The notes: generated by a model not told the origin, from the letters alone. A DNA stretch of 64,000 bases from Thermotalea metallivorans (GCF_001562415.1 NZ_LOEE01000032.1:1-64000), one strand, 5' to 3'; counted from the first letter of the stretch, positions 1 to 6,056 are shown. A program made the numbers and translations.

Positions 1-127
1 GGGACTTTGCCTCCGGCTTCCTTCAGATTCCACCTCACGATGGACACCCTTGCCTTTGGCTAATGGTTCCCACTGCCAAGCCCATAGCGGACTTTCACCG
101 CCAAGTTACTGCCCATGCCGGGCGCAC
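1..127 (-). mobile_element. Group II intron, 5' end (domain I), partial; class C-like
   Basis: Read on the minus strand, the sequence from 127 leftwards begins GTGCGCCCGGC, fitting the GUGYG start of group II introns. It continues with the domain I stretch GGGTGTCCATCGTGAGG and then GGAATCTGAAGGAAGC, which I recognise from bacterial group II introns. The intron starts immediately after the T-run of the ppaC terminator. Class C introns are known to insert behind intrinsic terminators, and this fits exactly. Only about 127 nt lie in the window. The rest, including any reverse transcriptase, would lie to the left. Small reading frames here are not genes. Confidence 0.8.
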
Positions 128-128
128 G

Positions 129-166
129 AAAAAAGGAACGTGGCACTGCAAACCGCGTTCCTTTTT
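129..166 (-). terminator. Intrinsic terminator of the pyrophosphatase gene
   Basis: An AAAAGGAACG/CGTTCCTTTT stem with an extra CGG/CC inner part is flanked by A and T runs on both sides. It lies directly after the stop codon of the pyrophosphatase gene and directly before the group II intron start. Confidence 0.8.
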
Positions 167-168
167 GA

Positions 169-1782
169 TTATTTCAGCATCCTCAGGGCTTCCGCAAGCT
201 TGGGCAAGATCTGCTTCTTCCTTGACACAATTCCCTGAACAAAAAAACCCTGTTGCGGCTCTATATCAAAAGCTACGGCAAGAAGACTCAAATTGGCGCA
301 TTGGTACAGCAGATAGGAGCCTTCCTTCAGGATATCCGTTACCATCAGAAGGGTAAGGTAATAATTGTTATGTTGATGAACCCGTTGAATAAAATCGATA
401 AATTGATCCCTTCGATGGAAGACATCTTCTATATCTAAGGTGAATACTTGGCCAATCCCTACTTTTACTCCCTCCAGTTGAAATTCTTTGAAGTCCTTGT
501 AAAATACCTCTTCGATACTGTATCCTTCCAAAGAGGTCCCCGCCTTAAACATCTCCATGGAGAAAACTTCCAAATCCAATTGCAAAGTCTGGTTTAACCC
601 CTCCAAAGCCCTTTTATCCCAAGGGGTGGCGGTGGGAGACTTCAACAGCAGAGTATCGGAAATAATTCCGGAGATCAGCAATCCAGCCATTTCATAGGGA
701 ATTTCCACCCTTGCTTCCTGGAACAAATGATAAATAATGGTACACGTACTTCCTACGGGCATATTTCGAAAGCTAATGGGCATAGCCGTGGAGATGTCTC
801 CAATCTTATGATGATCCACAATCTCCAGAATTTCGGCTTCCCCCAGTCCCTCGGCACTTTGGGCATATTCATTGTGATCTACCAGAATGACTTGTTTTTT
901 CCTTGGATTGATAATATGCCTCCTACCGATAAATCCTAAAAACCGCTGCCCATGATCTACCACAGGAAAATTTCTGAAGGTTGTATGGATCATTTCATCC
1001 TTCACTTCTTCCAAATATTCCTCCTCATGGAACTGGACAATTCCCTGGGTTTTCATGATGGAAGAAATAAAATTACATTGATTGATCAACTTTGACGTAG
1101 TAAACGTATCCGTAGGCACAGCGATCATATTTACATTCTTGGCCCTTGCCATATGCAAATACCTGGCAGGCAATTCTTTGTCTCCTGTGACGATAATCAA
1201 TTTCACACCTGCCTCAATGGCCTCCTCGATGATCATATATCGATCCCCCACGATAATAATATCATCTTTGCTCAAAGTGCCGCGAATACTCTCATAATAA
1301 AAGGCCATCACCTTAATCCTGCCCCTGATCTCTTGGTACCCGTCCACAAGGATTTTTCCCTTTAAATCCCGGACAATATTCTCCATGGAGGTGTCCAGAT
1401 GATAAAAGTCCCCTTGAATCAAACCCATGGCAATATCCTTCATGGTCACGATTCCTGCCAATCTCTCCTCTTCATCCACAATCGGCAGGGTTTTCAGATT
1501 TTTTTCCTCCATCTGCCGATAGGCATGCAAGATGGACGCCTTTGGTGAAATTCCTTCTACCTTATCATAATTTAGATCTTTGAGCTGTATTTTGACATTT
1601 TTGATAAGGCTGGGTAGCTGTACCCCAAAATATCCCAGTACAAATTTTGATTCCTTATTCAAGTTTCCAAGAATACAGGGAATTGTGTCGTACCCCAGCT
1701 GATTTTTCAAATAGGAAAAGGCAATGGCTGAAGCAACAGAATCCGTATCAGGATTTTTATGTCCGAATATCAAAATCGACAT
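169..1782 (-). CDS. ppaC: Manganese-dependent inorganic pyrophosphatase with CBS-DRTGG-CBS insert
   Basis: A cytosolic family II pyrophosphatase that hydrolyses PPi to two phosphates. The N-terminal metal motif GHKNPDTDS is at residues 7-15. Two CBS domains surround a DRTGG domain at about residues 70-300. The DHH core resumes with VDHNE and VDHHK at about 305-330, and a DHHA2 domain ends the 537-residue chain. In characterised clostridial relatives the CBS/DRTGG insert binds adenine nucleotides and diadenosine polyphosphates and sets activity. An upstream ATG at 1788 is too close to the AAAGGAG ribosome site. The ATG at 1782, seven bases behind it, is preferred. The gene is monocistronic, with the terminator at 129-166. 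Confidence 0.93.
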   Translation of the reverse strand: MSILIFGHKNPDTDSVASAIAFSYLKNQLGYDTIPCILGNLNKESKFVLGYFGVQLPSLIKNVKIQLKDLNYDKVEGISPKASILHAYRQMEEKNLKTLPIVDEEERLAGIVTMKDIAMGLIQGDFYHLDTSMENIVRDLKGKILVDGYQEIRGRIKVMAFYYESIRGTLSKDDIIIVGDRYMIIEEAIEAGVKLIIVTGDKELPARYLHMARAKNVNMIAVPTDTFTTSKLINQCNFISSIMKTQGIVQFHEEEYLEEVKDEMIHTTFRNFPVVDHGQRFLGFIGRRHIINPRKKQVILVDHNEYAQSAEGLGEAEILEIVDHHKIGDISTAMPISFRNMPVGSTCTIIYHLFQEARVEIPYEMAGLLISGIISDTLLLKSPTATPWDKRALEGLNQTLQLDLEVFSMEMFKAGTSLEGYSIEEVFYKDFKEFQLEGVKVGIGQVFTLDIEDVFHRRDQFIDFIQRVHQHNNYYLTLLMVTDILKEGSYLLYQCANLSLLAVAFDIEPQQGFFVQGIVSRKKQILPKLAEALRMLK

Positions 1783-2084
1783 GAGCATTCTCCTTTATCT
1801 TTGCATTGAAAAACTAACGGCAAAACTAGATTTATATTATATGCCTACAGGCAGCCATGGGCCGGCATTGTCTTTATCTTATTGTATCATAGATTGGAGT
1901 TTGCATACCTTATTTTGCATCTTATGAAAAAAAAAACAGATCATCCTATTTGCTTAAGATTCTTTCGGAATAAAGTACAGATTTGTTAAATGCTTTTGAT
2001 GTCAATATCTATTTTCGCATATTACAAATATTATTTTGATATCACGATATTTTCGTGTTATGATAATCGTGGAAACATTCCATT
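1783..2084. other. Intergenic stretch, mostly without recognisable content
   Basis: No supportable gene. The right part holds an orphan promoter described separately at 2036-2064. The remainder presumably contains the promoter of the leftward pyrophosphatase gene, but I could not fix its elements. Confidence 0.5.
2036..2064 (+). promoter_or_regulatory. Orphan sigma-A promoter with operator in the spacer
   Basis: TTGATA at 2036-2041 and TATGAT at 2059-2064 are 17 bases apart. The spacer contains the inverted repeat CACGA-TATTT-TCGTG at 2043-2057, a likely repressor site. It points toward the integrase remnant that begins about 20 bases downstream, with no intact gene in between. It is probably left from a decayed element. 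Confidence 0.55.
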
Positions 2085-2325
2085 TCCCGAGCTGTCATAA
2101 AAGGCCATAAAAATGTTGAGACCACTCTGGAAACTTATGCCCATCTTTATATGGGGAGGTTGCTGAAAAATTAGACGCCCTTAACGAGTCTCTGGAGGAT
2201 GAGAAATTGTCCGAAGAAATCTCGGAACTTGAGAAAAAATCGAAAATCTTGAATAATGTTGCCATTCTGCTGCCACAAACAAAAATTAAAGCCTGCAAAC
2301 CCTTGATTTTATTAGGTTTATAGGC
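2085..2325 (+). pseudogene. C-terminal remnant of a tyrosine integrase, frameshifted
   Basis: The first frame reads GHKNVETTLETYAHLY (2104 on), which matches the GHENIETTLQTYSHLY motif of the intact integrase at 16674-17762, including the catalytic tyrosine. A short deletion follows. The rest of the integrase tail continues in another frame as GEVAEKLDALNESLEDEK and ends near 2323. The N-terminal three quarters are missing. The remnant is followed by a terminator and an att-like sequence in the same order as behind the intact integrase, so it is the scar of an older element at the same site. Confidence 0.85.
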
Positions 2326-2330
2326 TTTTA
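2288..2330 (+). terminator. Terminator behind the integrase remnant (att module 1)
   Basis: Hairpin with AAAGCCT/AGGCTTT outer and AAACC/GGTTT inner pairing followed by TTTT. Its position relative to the att-like sequence matches hairpins at 3145-3184 and 17798-17842. Confidence 0.6.
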
Positions 2331-2335
2331 CTTTG

Positions 2336-2347
2336 CTATTCCCACTC
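2336..2347. repeat. att-like site 1, diverged copy of the guaA 3' end
   Basis: CTATTCCCACTC differs by one base from CTATTCCCATTC at the guaA stop codon (17844-17855). The following TGTGATTAAGTC matches the flank of site 2 (TGTGATTATGTC). Confidence 0.6.
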
Positions 2348-2446
2348 TGTGATTAAGTCTTTTTCTTAAATTTAATGTGCTGATTTTATTGCATTTCACA
2401 CCATTATTATTTCTATTTTCAATGAAAAAGCAGGTTTCATAAAATA

Positions 2447-2465
2447 TGTGTACGATTTGTGTACG
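2447..2465. repeat. Paired direct repeats, likely degenerate integrase arm sites
   Basis: TGTGTACG occurs twice, 11 bases apart (2447-2454, 2458-2465). The position corresponds to the CGTATCA pair at 3301-3318. Confidence 0.5.
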
Positions 2466-2508
2466 CTTGTTTTCACTCATTTTTATATTTCCTGCGGCAT
2501 CAATTATA

Positions 2509-2811
2509 TCATTTTATAATCTTTGTTAAATCCATTCTTGAATTTATAATTCGGTGAATTTCAATCGTTTCTTCTAACACAACATAGAATATTAAGTATT
2601 TATCAACTACCATCCTTCGGTATCGAAAGCCCATCACATCAACTGGGTATTCCTCATACATAAATGGAAATTCTTTCAAAGCATTAATTTTTTCAATAAT
2701 TCTATCATATTGTTTTAAAGCTGTGCTTGGGTAGAATTGTGACAAATAATCAATCATATCACCCAAATCAACCTTTGCAGCAGGAAGCATTTTAATTTTA
2801 TATTTTTTCAA
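2509..2811 (-). CDS. RelE/ParE-family toxin (remnant element copy)
   Basis: A 100-residue protein with the RelE/ParE layout: an N-terminal helical pair (PAAKVDLGDMIDYLSQFY), a central basic strand (RYRRMVVDKYLIFYVV) and a final strand (IEIHRIINSRMDLTKIIK). Relatives are mRNA interferases or gyrase inhibitors; which applies here cannot be told. It overlaps the antitoxin gene upstream by 14 bases, typical of a translationally coupled toxin-antitoxin operon. A diverged paralogue lies at 3361-3666 with the same C-terminal MDLTKIIK. Confidence 0.88.
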   Translation of the reverse strand: MKKYKIKMLPAAKVDLGDMIDYLSQFYPSTALKQYDRIIEKINALKEFPFMYEEYPVDVMGFRYRRMVVDKYLIFYVVLEETIEIHRIINSRMDLTKIIK

Positions 2812-3070
2812 TGAGTTTCTCCCTCATTTCTTTTGAAACTTCATCAAAATCATATCTTATATCTGTTGATTTTGCTTCCAATGCAGCTTCTTTTAATTTT
2901 TCAAAAATCAAAATATCCAGCTTAAGCTTCTCATAAGCTTCCATGCTCATTACAACCATATCCCCATAACCATTCTTGGTCAAGAATACAGGTTCGGCAG
3001 TTTCATGGACTATCCTTGAAATATCGGCAAAATTATTTCTCAAATCTGATACAGGTCTAATATGTGGCAT
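2798..3070 (-). CDS. Phd/YefM-family antitoxin (remnant element copy)
   Basis: A 90-residue partner of the toxin at 2509-2811. The N-terminal Phd/YefM fold (MPHIRPVSDLRNNFADISR, then VFLTKNGYGDMVVMSMEAYE) is almost identical to the second antitoxin at 3659-3946. The C-terminal toxin-binding part differs strongly, which suggests that each antitoxin is specific for its own toxin. The ATG sits behind AAAGGGGTG. A palindrome just upstream (3094-3122) is the likely site of autoregulation. Confidence 0.88.
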   Translation of the reverse strand: MPHIRPVSDLRNNFADISRIVHETAEPVFLTKNGYGDMVVMSMEAYEKLKLDILIFEKLKEAALEAKSTDIRYDFDEVSKEMREKLIEKI

Positions 3071-3093
3071 ACATTTATCACCCCTTTATTAGC

Positions 3094-3122
3094 TTAGCAT
3101 AATTTTATCATAATTATGCTAA
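3094..3122. promoter_or_regulatory. Toxin-antitoxin operator palindrome, copy A
   Basis: Two perfect 11-base arms (TTAGCATAATT / AATTATGCTAA) are separated by TTATCAT and lie 25 bases before the antitoxin start. Phd/YefM antitoxins typically bind such sites. The same palindrome with longer arms precedes the second pair. Confidence 0.75.
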
Positions 3123-3144
3123 ACCATCAATGAAGTATAAAACC

Positions 3145-3184
3145 AATCCCCTAAGCCTTTTAATATGTAAGGCTCAGGGGATTT
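3145..3184 (+). terminator. Terminator hairpin of att module 2
   Basis: AATCCCCTAAGCC pairs with GGCTCAGGGGATT, followed by a T run. It resembles the hairpin behind the intact integrase at 17798-17842, so it is probably the 3' end of a deleted integrase unit. Confidence 0.65.
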
Positions 3185-3186
3185 TT

Positions 3187-3198
3187 TTATTCCCATTC
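3187..3198. repeat. att-like site 2: left end of the satellite element
   Basis: TTATTCCCATTC at 3187-3198 shares ATTCCCATTC exactly with the guaA end at 17846-17855. The next bases, TGTGATT, resemble AATGGTT in guaA. It is proposed as attL of the 14.7-kb element. Confidence 0.65.
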
Positions 3199-3300
3199 TG
3201 TGATTATGTCTTTTTCAATATTTTCACCTATTGATTTTACTGCATTTCACGCCTTTATTTTTTCTATTTTCATTGAAAAAATCAGGCTTCAAAAATTTTG

Positions 3301-3318
3301 CGTATCATTTTCGTATCA
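3301..3318. repeat. Left-end direct repeats, likely integrase arm sites
   Basis: CGTATCA at 3301-3307 and 3312-3318, one helical turn (11 bases) apart. The right end has GTATCA at 17768-17773 and 17779-17784 with identical spacing. Confidence 0.6.
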
Positions 3319-3360
3319 CTTTTTCACTCATTTATTATATTTTCTGTGGTGTCAGATATA

Positions 3361-3666
3361 TCATTTTATAATCTTTGTTAAATCCATTTTAGCATATACA
3401 ACCCTATGAATTTCAACAACCCGTTCCTTAACTACATAGAAAACAGCATAATTCTTGACTGGTAAAAGCCTATATTCATTTTCCAACTCTTTGATTGGCT
3501 GATATACTTTGCACGAATAAGGGAACTGTTCAAGCCTGGATATGGATTCATCCAGGGCATTTAATAAATCCATTGCTGCCTTTGGTGCTTTCAAATGGTC
3601 TGCAATATAAGTCGTAATATCAGTTAAATCCTTCCTCGCTAAAGGCAGGTATCTAATTTCATACAT
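3361..3666 (-). CDS. RelE/ParE-family toxin (satellite copy)
   Basis: A 101-residue RelE/ParE-type toxin: helices at 8-50 (LARKDLTDITTYIADHL), the strand YRLLPVKNYAVFYVV and the C-terminal IHRVVYAKMDLTKIIK. It shares only parts with the toxin at 2509-2811, chiefly the last ten residues, so the two pairs have diverged well beyond a recent duplication. It overlaps the antitoxin gene by 8 bases. It is the gene closest to the left att site and probably stabilises the element in the host. Confidence 0.88.
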   Translation of the reverse strand: MYEIRYLPLARKDLTDITTYIADHLKAPKAAMDLLNALDESISRLEQFPYSCKVYQPIKELENEYRLLPVKNYAVFYVVKERVVEIHRVVYAKMDLTKIIK

Positions 3667-3946
3667 TATCAGATTCCATCCTGTCCGAAAGCTTTACCCT
3701 TAATTCGTCAAAAACTTCTTTATGAGAATATCTCTTATCGGTTGTTTTGGCTTCCAATTCAGCTTCCTTCAGCTTGAAATATACTTCACTTTCAAACATT
3801 TTGCGTTCATAAGCTTCCATACTCATTACAACCATATCCCCATAACCATTCTTGGTCAAGAATACAGGTTCGGCAGTTTCATGGACAACCCTTGAAATAT
3901 CAGCAAAATTATTTCTCAAATCTGAAACTGGTCTGATATGTGGCAT
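3659..3946 (-). CDS. Phd/YefM-family antitoxin (satellite copy)
   Basis: A 95-residue antitoxin for the toxin at 3361-3666. The first 50 residues nearly match the antitoxin at 2798-3070; the C-terminal half is different. A GTG at 3955 lies almost on the GAGGGG ribosome site, so the ATG at 3946 is the likely start. The perfect palindrome at 3965-3999 lies 20 bases upstream, and a TTGAAAATTACCTTTCAA operator-like sequence at 4012-4029 follows. The pair may thus answer both to itself and to the element's regulator. Confidence 0.88.
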   Translation of the reverse strand: MPHIRPVSDLRNNFADISRVVHETAEPVFLTKNGYGDMVVMSMEAYERKMFESEVYFKLKEAELEAKTTDKRYSHKEVFDELRVKLSDRMESDNV

Positions 3947-3964
3947 TATATTCACCCCTCAATT

Positions 3965-3999
3965 AGTTTAGCATAATTTTATCATAATTATGCTAAACT
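3965..3999. promoter_or_regulatory. Toxin-antitoxin operator palindrome, copy B
   Basis: Perfect 14-base arms (AGTTTAGCATAATT and its complement) around TTATCAT. The centre is identical to copy A at 3094-3122. A TATGAT -10 candidate lies inside it on the minus strand. Confidence 0.78.
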
Positions 4000-4011
4000 A
4001 ACAACAAATTT

Positions 4012-4029
4012 TTGAAAATTACCTTTCAA
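4012..4029. promoter_or_regulatory. Operator-like palindrome, copy 1 of 3
   Basis: TTGAAAATTACCTTTCAA, a near copy of the sites at 4362-4379 and 6529-6546. It overlaps the end of the HTH gene at 4019 and lies upstream of the antitoxin promoter. Confidence 0.5.
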
Positions 4030-4342
4030 TATCCTTTATATTAAATGGGTCAGTTAAATCTTTACCTTCATACTTTTCAAGAAATTCCAGTAATGCGGTT
4101 CTTCTTATTTTCATGCTTCCAAGTTTTAAGGCTGGAAGCAAACCCGCTTTGATTAAACTGTAAATGTAAGCATTATTACATTTAACCAATTCGGCAACTT
4201 CTGCAACTGTATATAAAATATCCTGTGATTCAGCATTATAAACCACCGTTACATTTTGCTGCTTTTCACCCAATAGATTATGTCTTTTTAATTCGTTAAT
4301 GATTGCATCTGCAATCTGCTTTTCATCTATCTTTATTTCCAT
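4019..4342 (-). CDS. Excisionase-type helix-turn-helix protein
   Basis: A 107-residue protein whose centre (LYTVAEVAELVKCNNAYIY, then SLIKAGLLPALKLG and MKIRRTALLEFLEK) is a winged-helix HTH of the excisionase/MerR-like family. It sits at the end of the element opposite the integrase. It could be the recombination directionality factor, or a second transcription factor; the sequence does not decide. ATG follows AGGGG. Its own promoter (TATAAT at 4389-4384, minus strand) carries the operator at 4362-4379 immediately downstream. Confidence 0.75.
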   Translation of the reverse strand: MEIKIDEKQIADAIINELKRHNLLGEKQQNVTVVYNAESQDILYTVAEVAELVKCNNAYIYSLIKAGLLPALKLGSMKIRRTALLEFLEKYEGKDLTDPFNIKDIER

Positions 4343-4361
4343 AATCTTAACCCCTATTCTT

Positions 4362-4389
4362 TTGAAAATTAACCTTCAATTTCATTATA
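4362..4389 (-). promoter_or_regulatory. Promoter -10 with operator, copy 2 of 3
   Basis: On the minus strand, TATAAT (4389-4384) is followed by the palindrome-like TTGAAGGTTAATTTTCAA (4379-4362) and then by the ribosome site of the HTH gene. The same -10/operator arrangement occurs at 6529-6557. Confidence 0.65.
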
Positions 4390-4418
4390 ACAAAAGGGAT
4401 GCCCTTCAAGAACATCCC
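4390..4418 (-). terminator. Terminator of the small-gene operon
   Basis: GGGATG/CATCCC stem followed by TTTTGTT on the minus strand, directly after the gene ending at 4426. Confidence 0.65.
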
Positions 4419-4425
4419 CAGCAGT

Positions 4426-4641
4426 TTATTTTATATCTGCTGCAATCCTATTTAGTTCTTCAATTGTGCTGTACGTGCCTAAAATATCCTTTGGCAAAGC
4501 CTTTTGAAGTGCTTCCAGGAATTCATTTGCCTTTTCCATCCCGCCTTCTTCAGAAAAATTGAAGGAATAACTTTCTTCATCACTAACCAACACATTCAGA
4601 AGCAGGTCACCTTTATCATTATGGCAAAAGTATATGTTCAA
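4426..4641 (-). CDS. Hypothetical protein, 71 aa
   Basis: No family recognised. It is an acidic small protein (MNIYFCHNDKGDLLLNVLVS). The start is a TTG that overlaps the stop codon of the upstream HTH gene (TTGA overlap), behind GGGGGATG; such coupling argues that it is a real gene. It is the last gene of a four-gene leftward cluster 5493-4426 that ends at the terminator 4390-4418. Confidence 0.65.
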   Translation of the reverse strand: MNIYFCHNDKGDLLLNVLVSDEESYSFNFSEEGGMEKANEFLEALQKALPKDILGTYSTIEELNRIAADIK

Positions 4642-4877
4642 GCTTCACATCCCCCTTCATATTCAACATCAAAGAAGTATATAGGTATTTCTTCAGGTTG
4701 GATATTCAACAGTTCAGCAGCCTTTTCTATCTCTGATTGTGTGAAGTCTGTTGCACTTTTTAACCTGGAATTGATTCTTTGCTTGGTCATGCCCATAAGC
4801 TTCCCAAAGGCTTCCTTACTGCCATACATGACATTGATTCTTTGTTCCAACTTCTCATGATTGAAAATAATAAACAT
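4638..4877 (-). CDS. Phage-type Cro/XRE-like regulator, 79 aa
   Basis: Residues MFIIFNHEKLEQRINVMYGS, then KEAFGKLMGMTKQRINSRLK and FTQSEIEKAAELLNIQPEEI, form a Cro/C1-type HTH with the usual 'switch on in phage DNA' helix pair. The ATG at 4877 sits seven bases behind GGGGGA, better than an in-frame upstream start at 4919 that would overlap the previous gene. The product is probably a transcription factor acting inside the element. Confidence 0.75.
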   Translation of the reverse strand: MFIIFNHEKLEQRINVMYGSKEAFGKLMGMTKQRINSRLKSATDFTQSEIEKAAELLNIQPEEIPIYFFDVEYEGGCEA

Positions 4878-4896
4878 TTTTATTCCCCCATTCATC

Positions 4897-5127
4897 TTAT
4901 AAGTAAAATTCAACTTCATCCTTCAGCTTGATGGTTTCCCAACCAAGGTACTTCCTTAAAACGTTCATAGCATCAATTAAGGCTTTGACTTCATCATAAA
5001 AAGGATTTTCACTAAGTTTTTTATAATTGCCTGTCCTATGTTCTTCCAGGAAGCAATCCAACAAGGCTTCATAATGTGGTCTTATTGCATCAAGTACATG
5101 GTCTATGGTAATCACCTTCATTTCCAC
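4897..5127 (-). CDS. Hypothetical protein, about 76 aa
   Basis: No family recognised. It is mainly helical and acidic (LDAIRPHYEALLDCFLEEHR). The exact start is open: GTG at 5127 or ATG at 5121, both with weak ribosome sites. Its 5' leader is the region that the hammerhead ribozyme at 5197-5252 would cut, so its mRNA would begin with a structured, 5'-hydroxyl end. Confidence 0.6.
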   Translation of the reverse strand: MEMKVITIDHVLDAIRPHYEALLDCFLEEHRTGNYKKLSENPFYDEVKALIDAMNVLRKYLGWETIKLKDEVEFYL

Positions 5128-5164
5128 ATATTTTTTAATATTTCAAAGAACAATCTATGTAATG

Positions 5165-5184
5165 GGAAGCATTGCAATACTTCC
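5165..5184. repeat. Near-perfect 20-bp palindrome downstream of the ribozyme
   Basis: GGAAGCATTGCAATACTTCC; a single mismatched pair. It lies between the ribozyme and the next gene, in the leader of the cut mRNA, and could be a protein site or an RNA stem. Confidence 0.5.
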
Positions 5185-5196
5185 TCTTGGCGGGTT

Positions 5197-5252
5197 CCCG
5201 CTACCCCACAAAGGGGTTTCGACTTGTACCCAGCAAGTCATCATCAGGCGGG
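5197..5252 (-). ncRNA. Type I hammerhead ribozyme
   Basis: All hammerhead core parts occur in order on the minus strand. Stem I 5' strand CCCGC is at 5252-5248 and core CTGATGA at 5247-5241. One extra T (5240) follows. Stem II is GACTTG/CAAGTC (5239-5234, 5226-5221) with loop CTGGGTA. GAAA is at 5220-5217. Stem III is CCCC/GGGG (5216-5213, 5207-5204) with loop TTTGT, then TA (5203-5202) and the stem I 3' strand GCGGG (5201-5197). Cleavage is predicted after the A at 5202. Stem I is the open stem, hence type I. The extra base between A9 and stem II is unusual, but to my knowledge it is found in some natural hammerheads. The ribozyme starts two bases after the stop codon of the upstream gene. 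Confidence 0.88.
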
Positions 5253-5253
5253 T

Positions 5254-5493
5254 TTATTTTGCACGACAGAATTCAATTGTAATTAACTTTTGGTCACCTA
5301 TATCATAGGTTTTCAATGTAGAAATGCTGTCCGAATAAACAAATTCAGTATAAGCATTCATCACTGGTGCAACATCTTCTATAGTTGCGTTAAACAACTT
5401 TTTCAGTGTAGAAATTGCAATTCCAATATCCCATGTTTGAAATCTAATAAGAGAACTTGAAACTCTTACTTCTATTGACTTCATAATAAACAC
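5254..5493 (-). CDS. Hypothetical protein, 76-79 aa
   Basis: Not recognised. A small soluble protein (MKSIEVRVSSSLIRFQTWD ...). The start is either GTG at 5493 (four bases behind AAGG) or ATG at 5484. First gene of the leftward small-gene operon. It is transcribed divergently from the XRE gene at 5644, with operator-like palindromes in between. Its stop codon directly abuts the hammerhead ribozyme, so the ribozyme would define the 3' end of this mRNA. Confidence 0.6.
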   Translation of the reverse strand: MFIMKSIEVRVSSSLIRFQTWDIGIAISTLKKLFNATIEDVAPVMNAYTEFVYSDSISTLKTYDIGDQKLITIEFCRAK

Positions 5494-5494
5494 C

Positions 5495-5531
5495 TAACCT
5501 TTCATAGTTATTATTTAACCTTACAAGGTTA
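5495..5531. promoter_or_regulatory. Two operator-like palindromes in the divergent promoter region
   Basis: TAACCTTTCATAGTTA (5495-5510, imperfect) and TAACCTTACAAGGTTA (5516-5531, perfect 7-2-7). A third related sequence, TGCCTTTTCATGGTAA, lies at 5611-5626 within the promoter of the XRE gene. They are likely sites of that regulator. Confidence 0.65.
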
Positions 5532-5599
5532 TTTTATCACCCTTCAAAGTATTTGTAAAGATATTTTTTGACTTTTTAAGGTTAATTTTTAATTCTCTA

Positions 5600-5629
5600 T
5601 TGATATTATTTGCCTTTTCATGGTAAAAT
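5600..5629 (+). promoter_or_regulatory. Promoter of the XRE gene with operator in the spacer
   Basis: TTGATA (5600-5605), an 18-base spacer and TAAAAT (5624-5629). The operator-like TGCCTTTTCATGGTAA overlaps spacer and -10, which fits autoregulation. Confidence 0.6.
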
Positions 5630-5643
5630 CTTTATGAAAGGAT

Positions 5644-5880
5644 GTGATAAAATTGATTACCTGCAATATTAGAATTTTAATGGCAAAACACAAGATAGAT
5701 GATATTCAGGAACTGATAAACCGTTCAGGATTAAGCAGAAATGCAATCAACAGGCTTTATAAGGGAACTAATGCTGAAATTGAAGCTACCAGCCTAAAAA
5801 CCCTTATAACGCTTTGCAAGGTTTTTAACTGTAAGCTTTCTGACTTATTGGAATATACACCTGATTCACCTGAAGAATAA
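5644..5880 (+). CDS. XRE-family HTH regulator, 78 aa
   Basis: A short C1/Cro-type HTH protein: LMAKHKIDDIQELINRSGLS, then RNAINRLYKG and TLITLCKVFNCKLSDLLEY, the latter typical of the end of an XRE domain. No further domain is present. The start is the GTG at 5644 behind GAAAGGA, or a TTG at 5653. It is the only rightward gene in the left half of the element. It probably controls the divergent small-gene operon and, through the related palindromes, the genes at 4342 and 6511. Confidence 0.82.
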   Translation: MIKLITCNIRILMAKHKIDDIQELINRSGLSRNAINRLYKGTNAEIEATSLKTLITLCKVFNCKLSDLLEYTPDSPEE

Positions 5881-5882
5881 TA

Positions 5883-5925
5883 AAAAAAAAGCACTTGGAA
5901 TTCAATCCAGGTGCTAATTTTTGTA
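5883..5925 (+). terminator. Terminator of the XRE gene
   Basis: AGCACTTGGA/TCCAGGTGCT stem with A run before and TTTTTG after; works in the plus direction. Confidence 0.7.
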
Positions 5926-6026
5926 TGCTATGCCCTTACAGCTTGCCCATATTAAGCCCAAAACATCAAGGTAAGGTATTTATATTACCCATGGTAAAAA
6001 AGCCCTTCAGAAGCCAAATAAAGAAG

Positions 6027-6056
6027 CACCTGCCATTAAATCAGCGGGTGCTTTAA
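6027..6056 (-). terminator. Terminator hairpin of the 152-aa gene
   Basis: AAGCACC(T/C)GC arms around ATTAAATCA lie across the stop codon of the leftward gene at 6053. On the minus strand CTTCTTTATTT follows. Confidence 0.55.

Larger units (their letters stand above)
2336..3198. mobile_element. Remnant of an integrated element between att-like sites 1 and 2
   Basis: About 850 bases bounded by two att-like sequences contain only a diverged copy of the left-end region: att flank, paired direct repeats at 2447-2465, a toxin and antitoxin pair, the operator palindrome and a terminator. The block runs collinear with 3187-4018 along its whole length. It therefore looks like the left end of an older related element whose body was lost. 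Confidence 0.65.

Noticed and set aside
50-356. Overlapping plus-strand reading frames at the left edge
   Set aside because: They lie within intron RNA sequence, the terminator and the ppaC antisense strand, without ribosome sites.
5165-5252. Hairpin cluster first considered as an origin of transfer or a CRISPR-like repeat
   Set aside because: The stems fit a hammerhead ribozyme position by position, which explains the region better.
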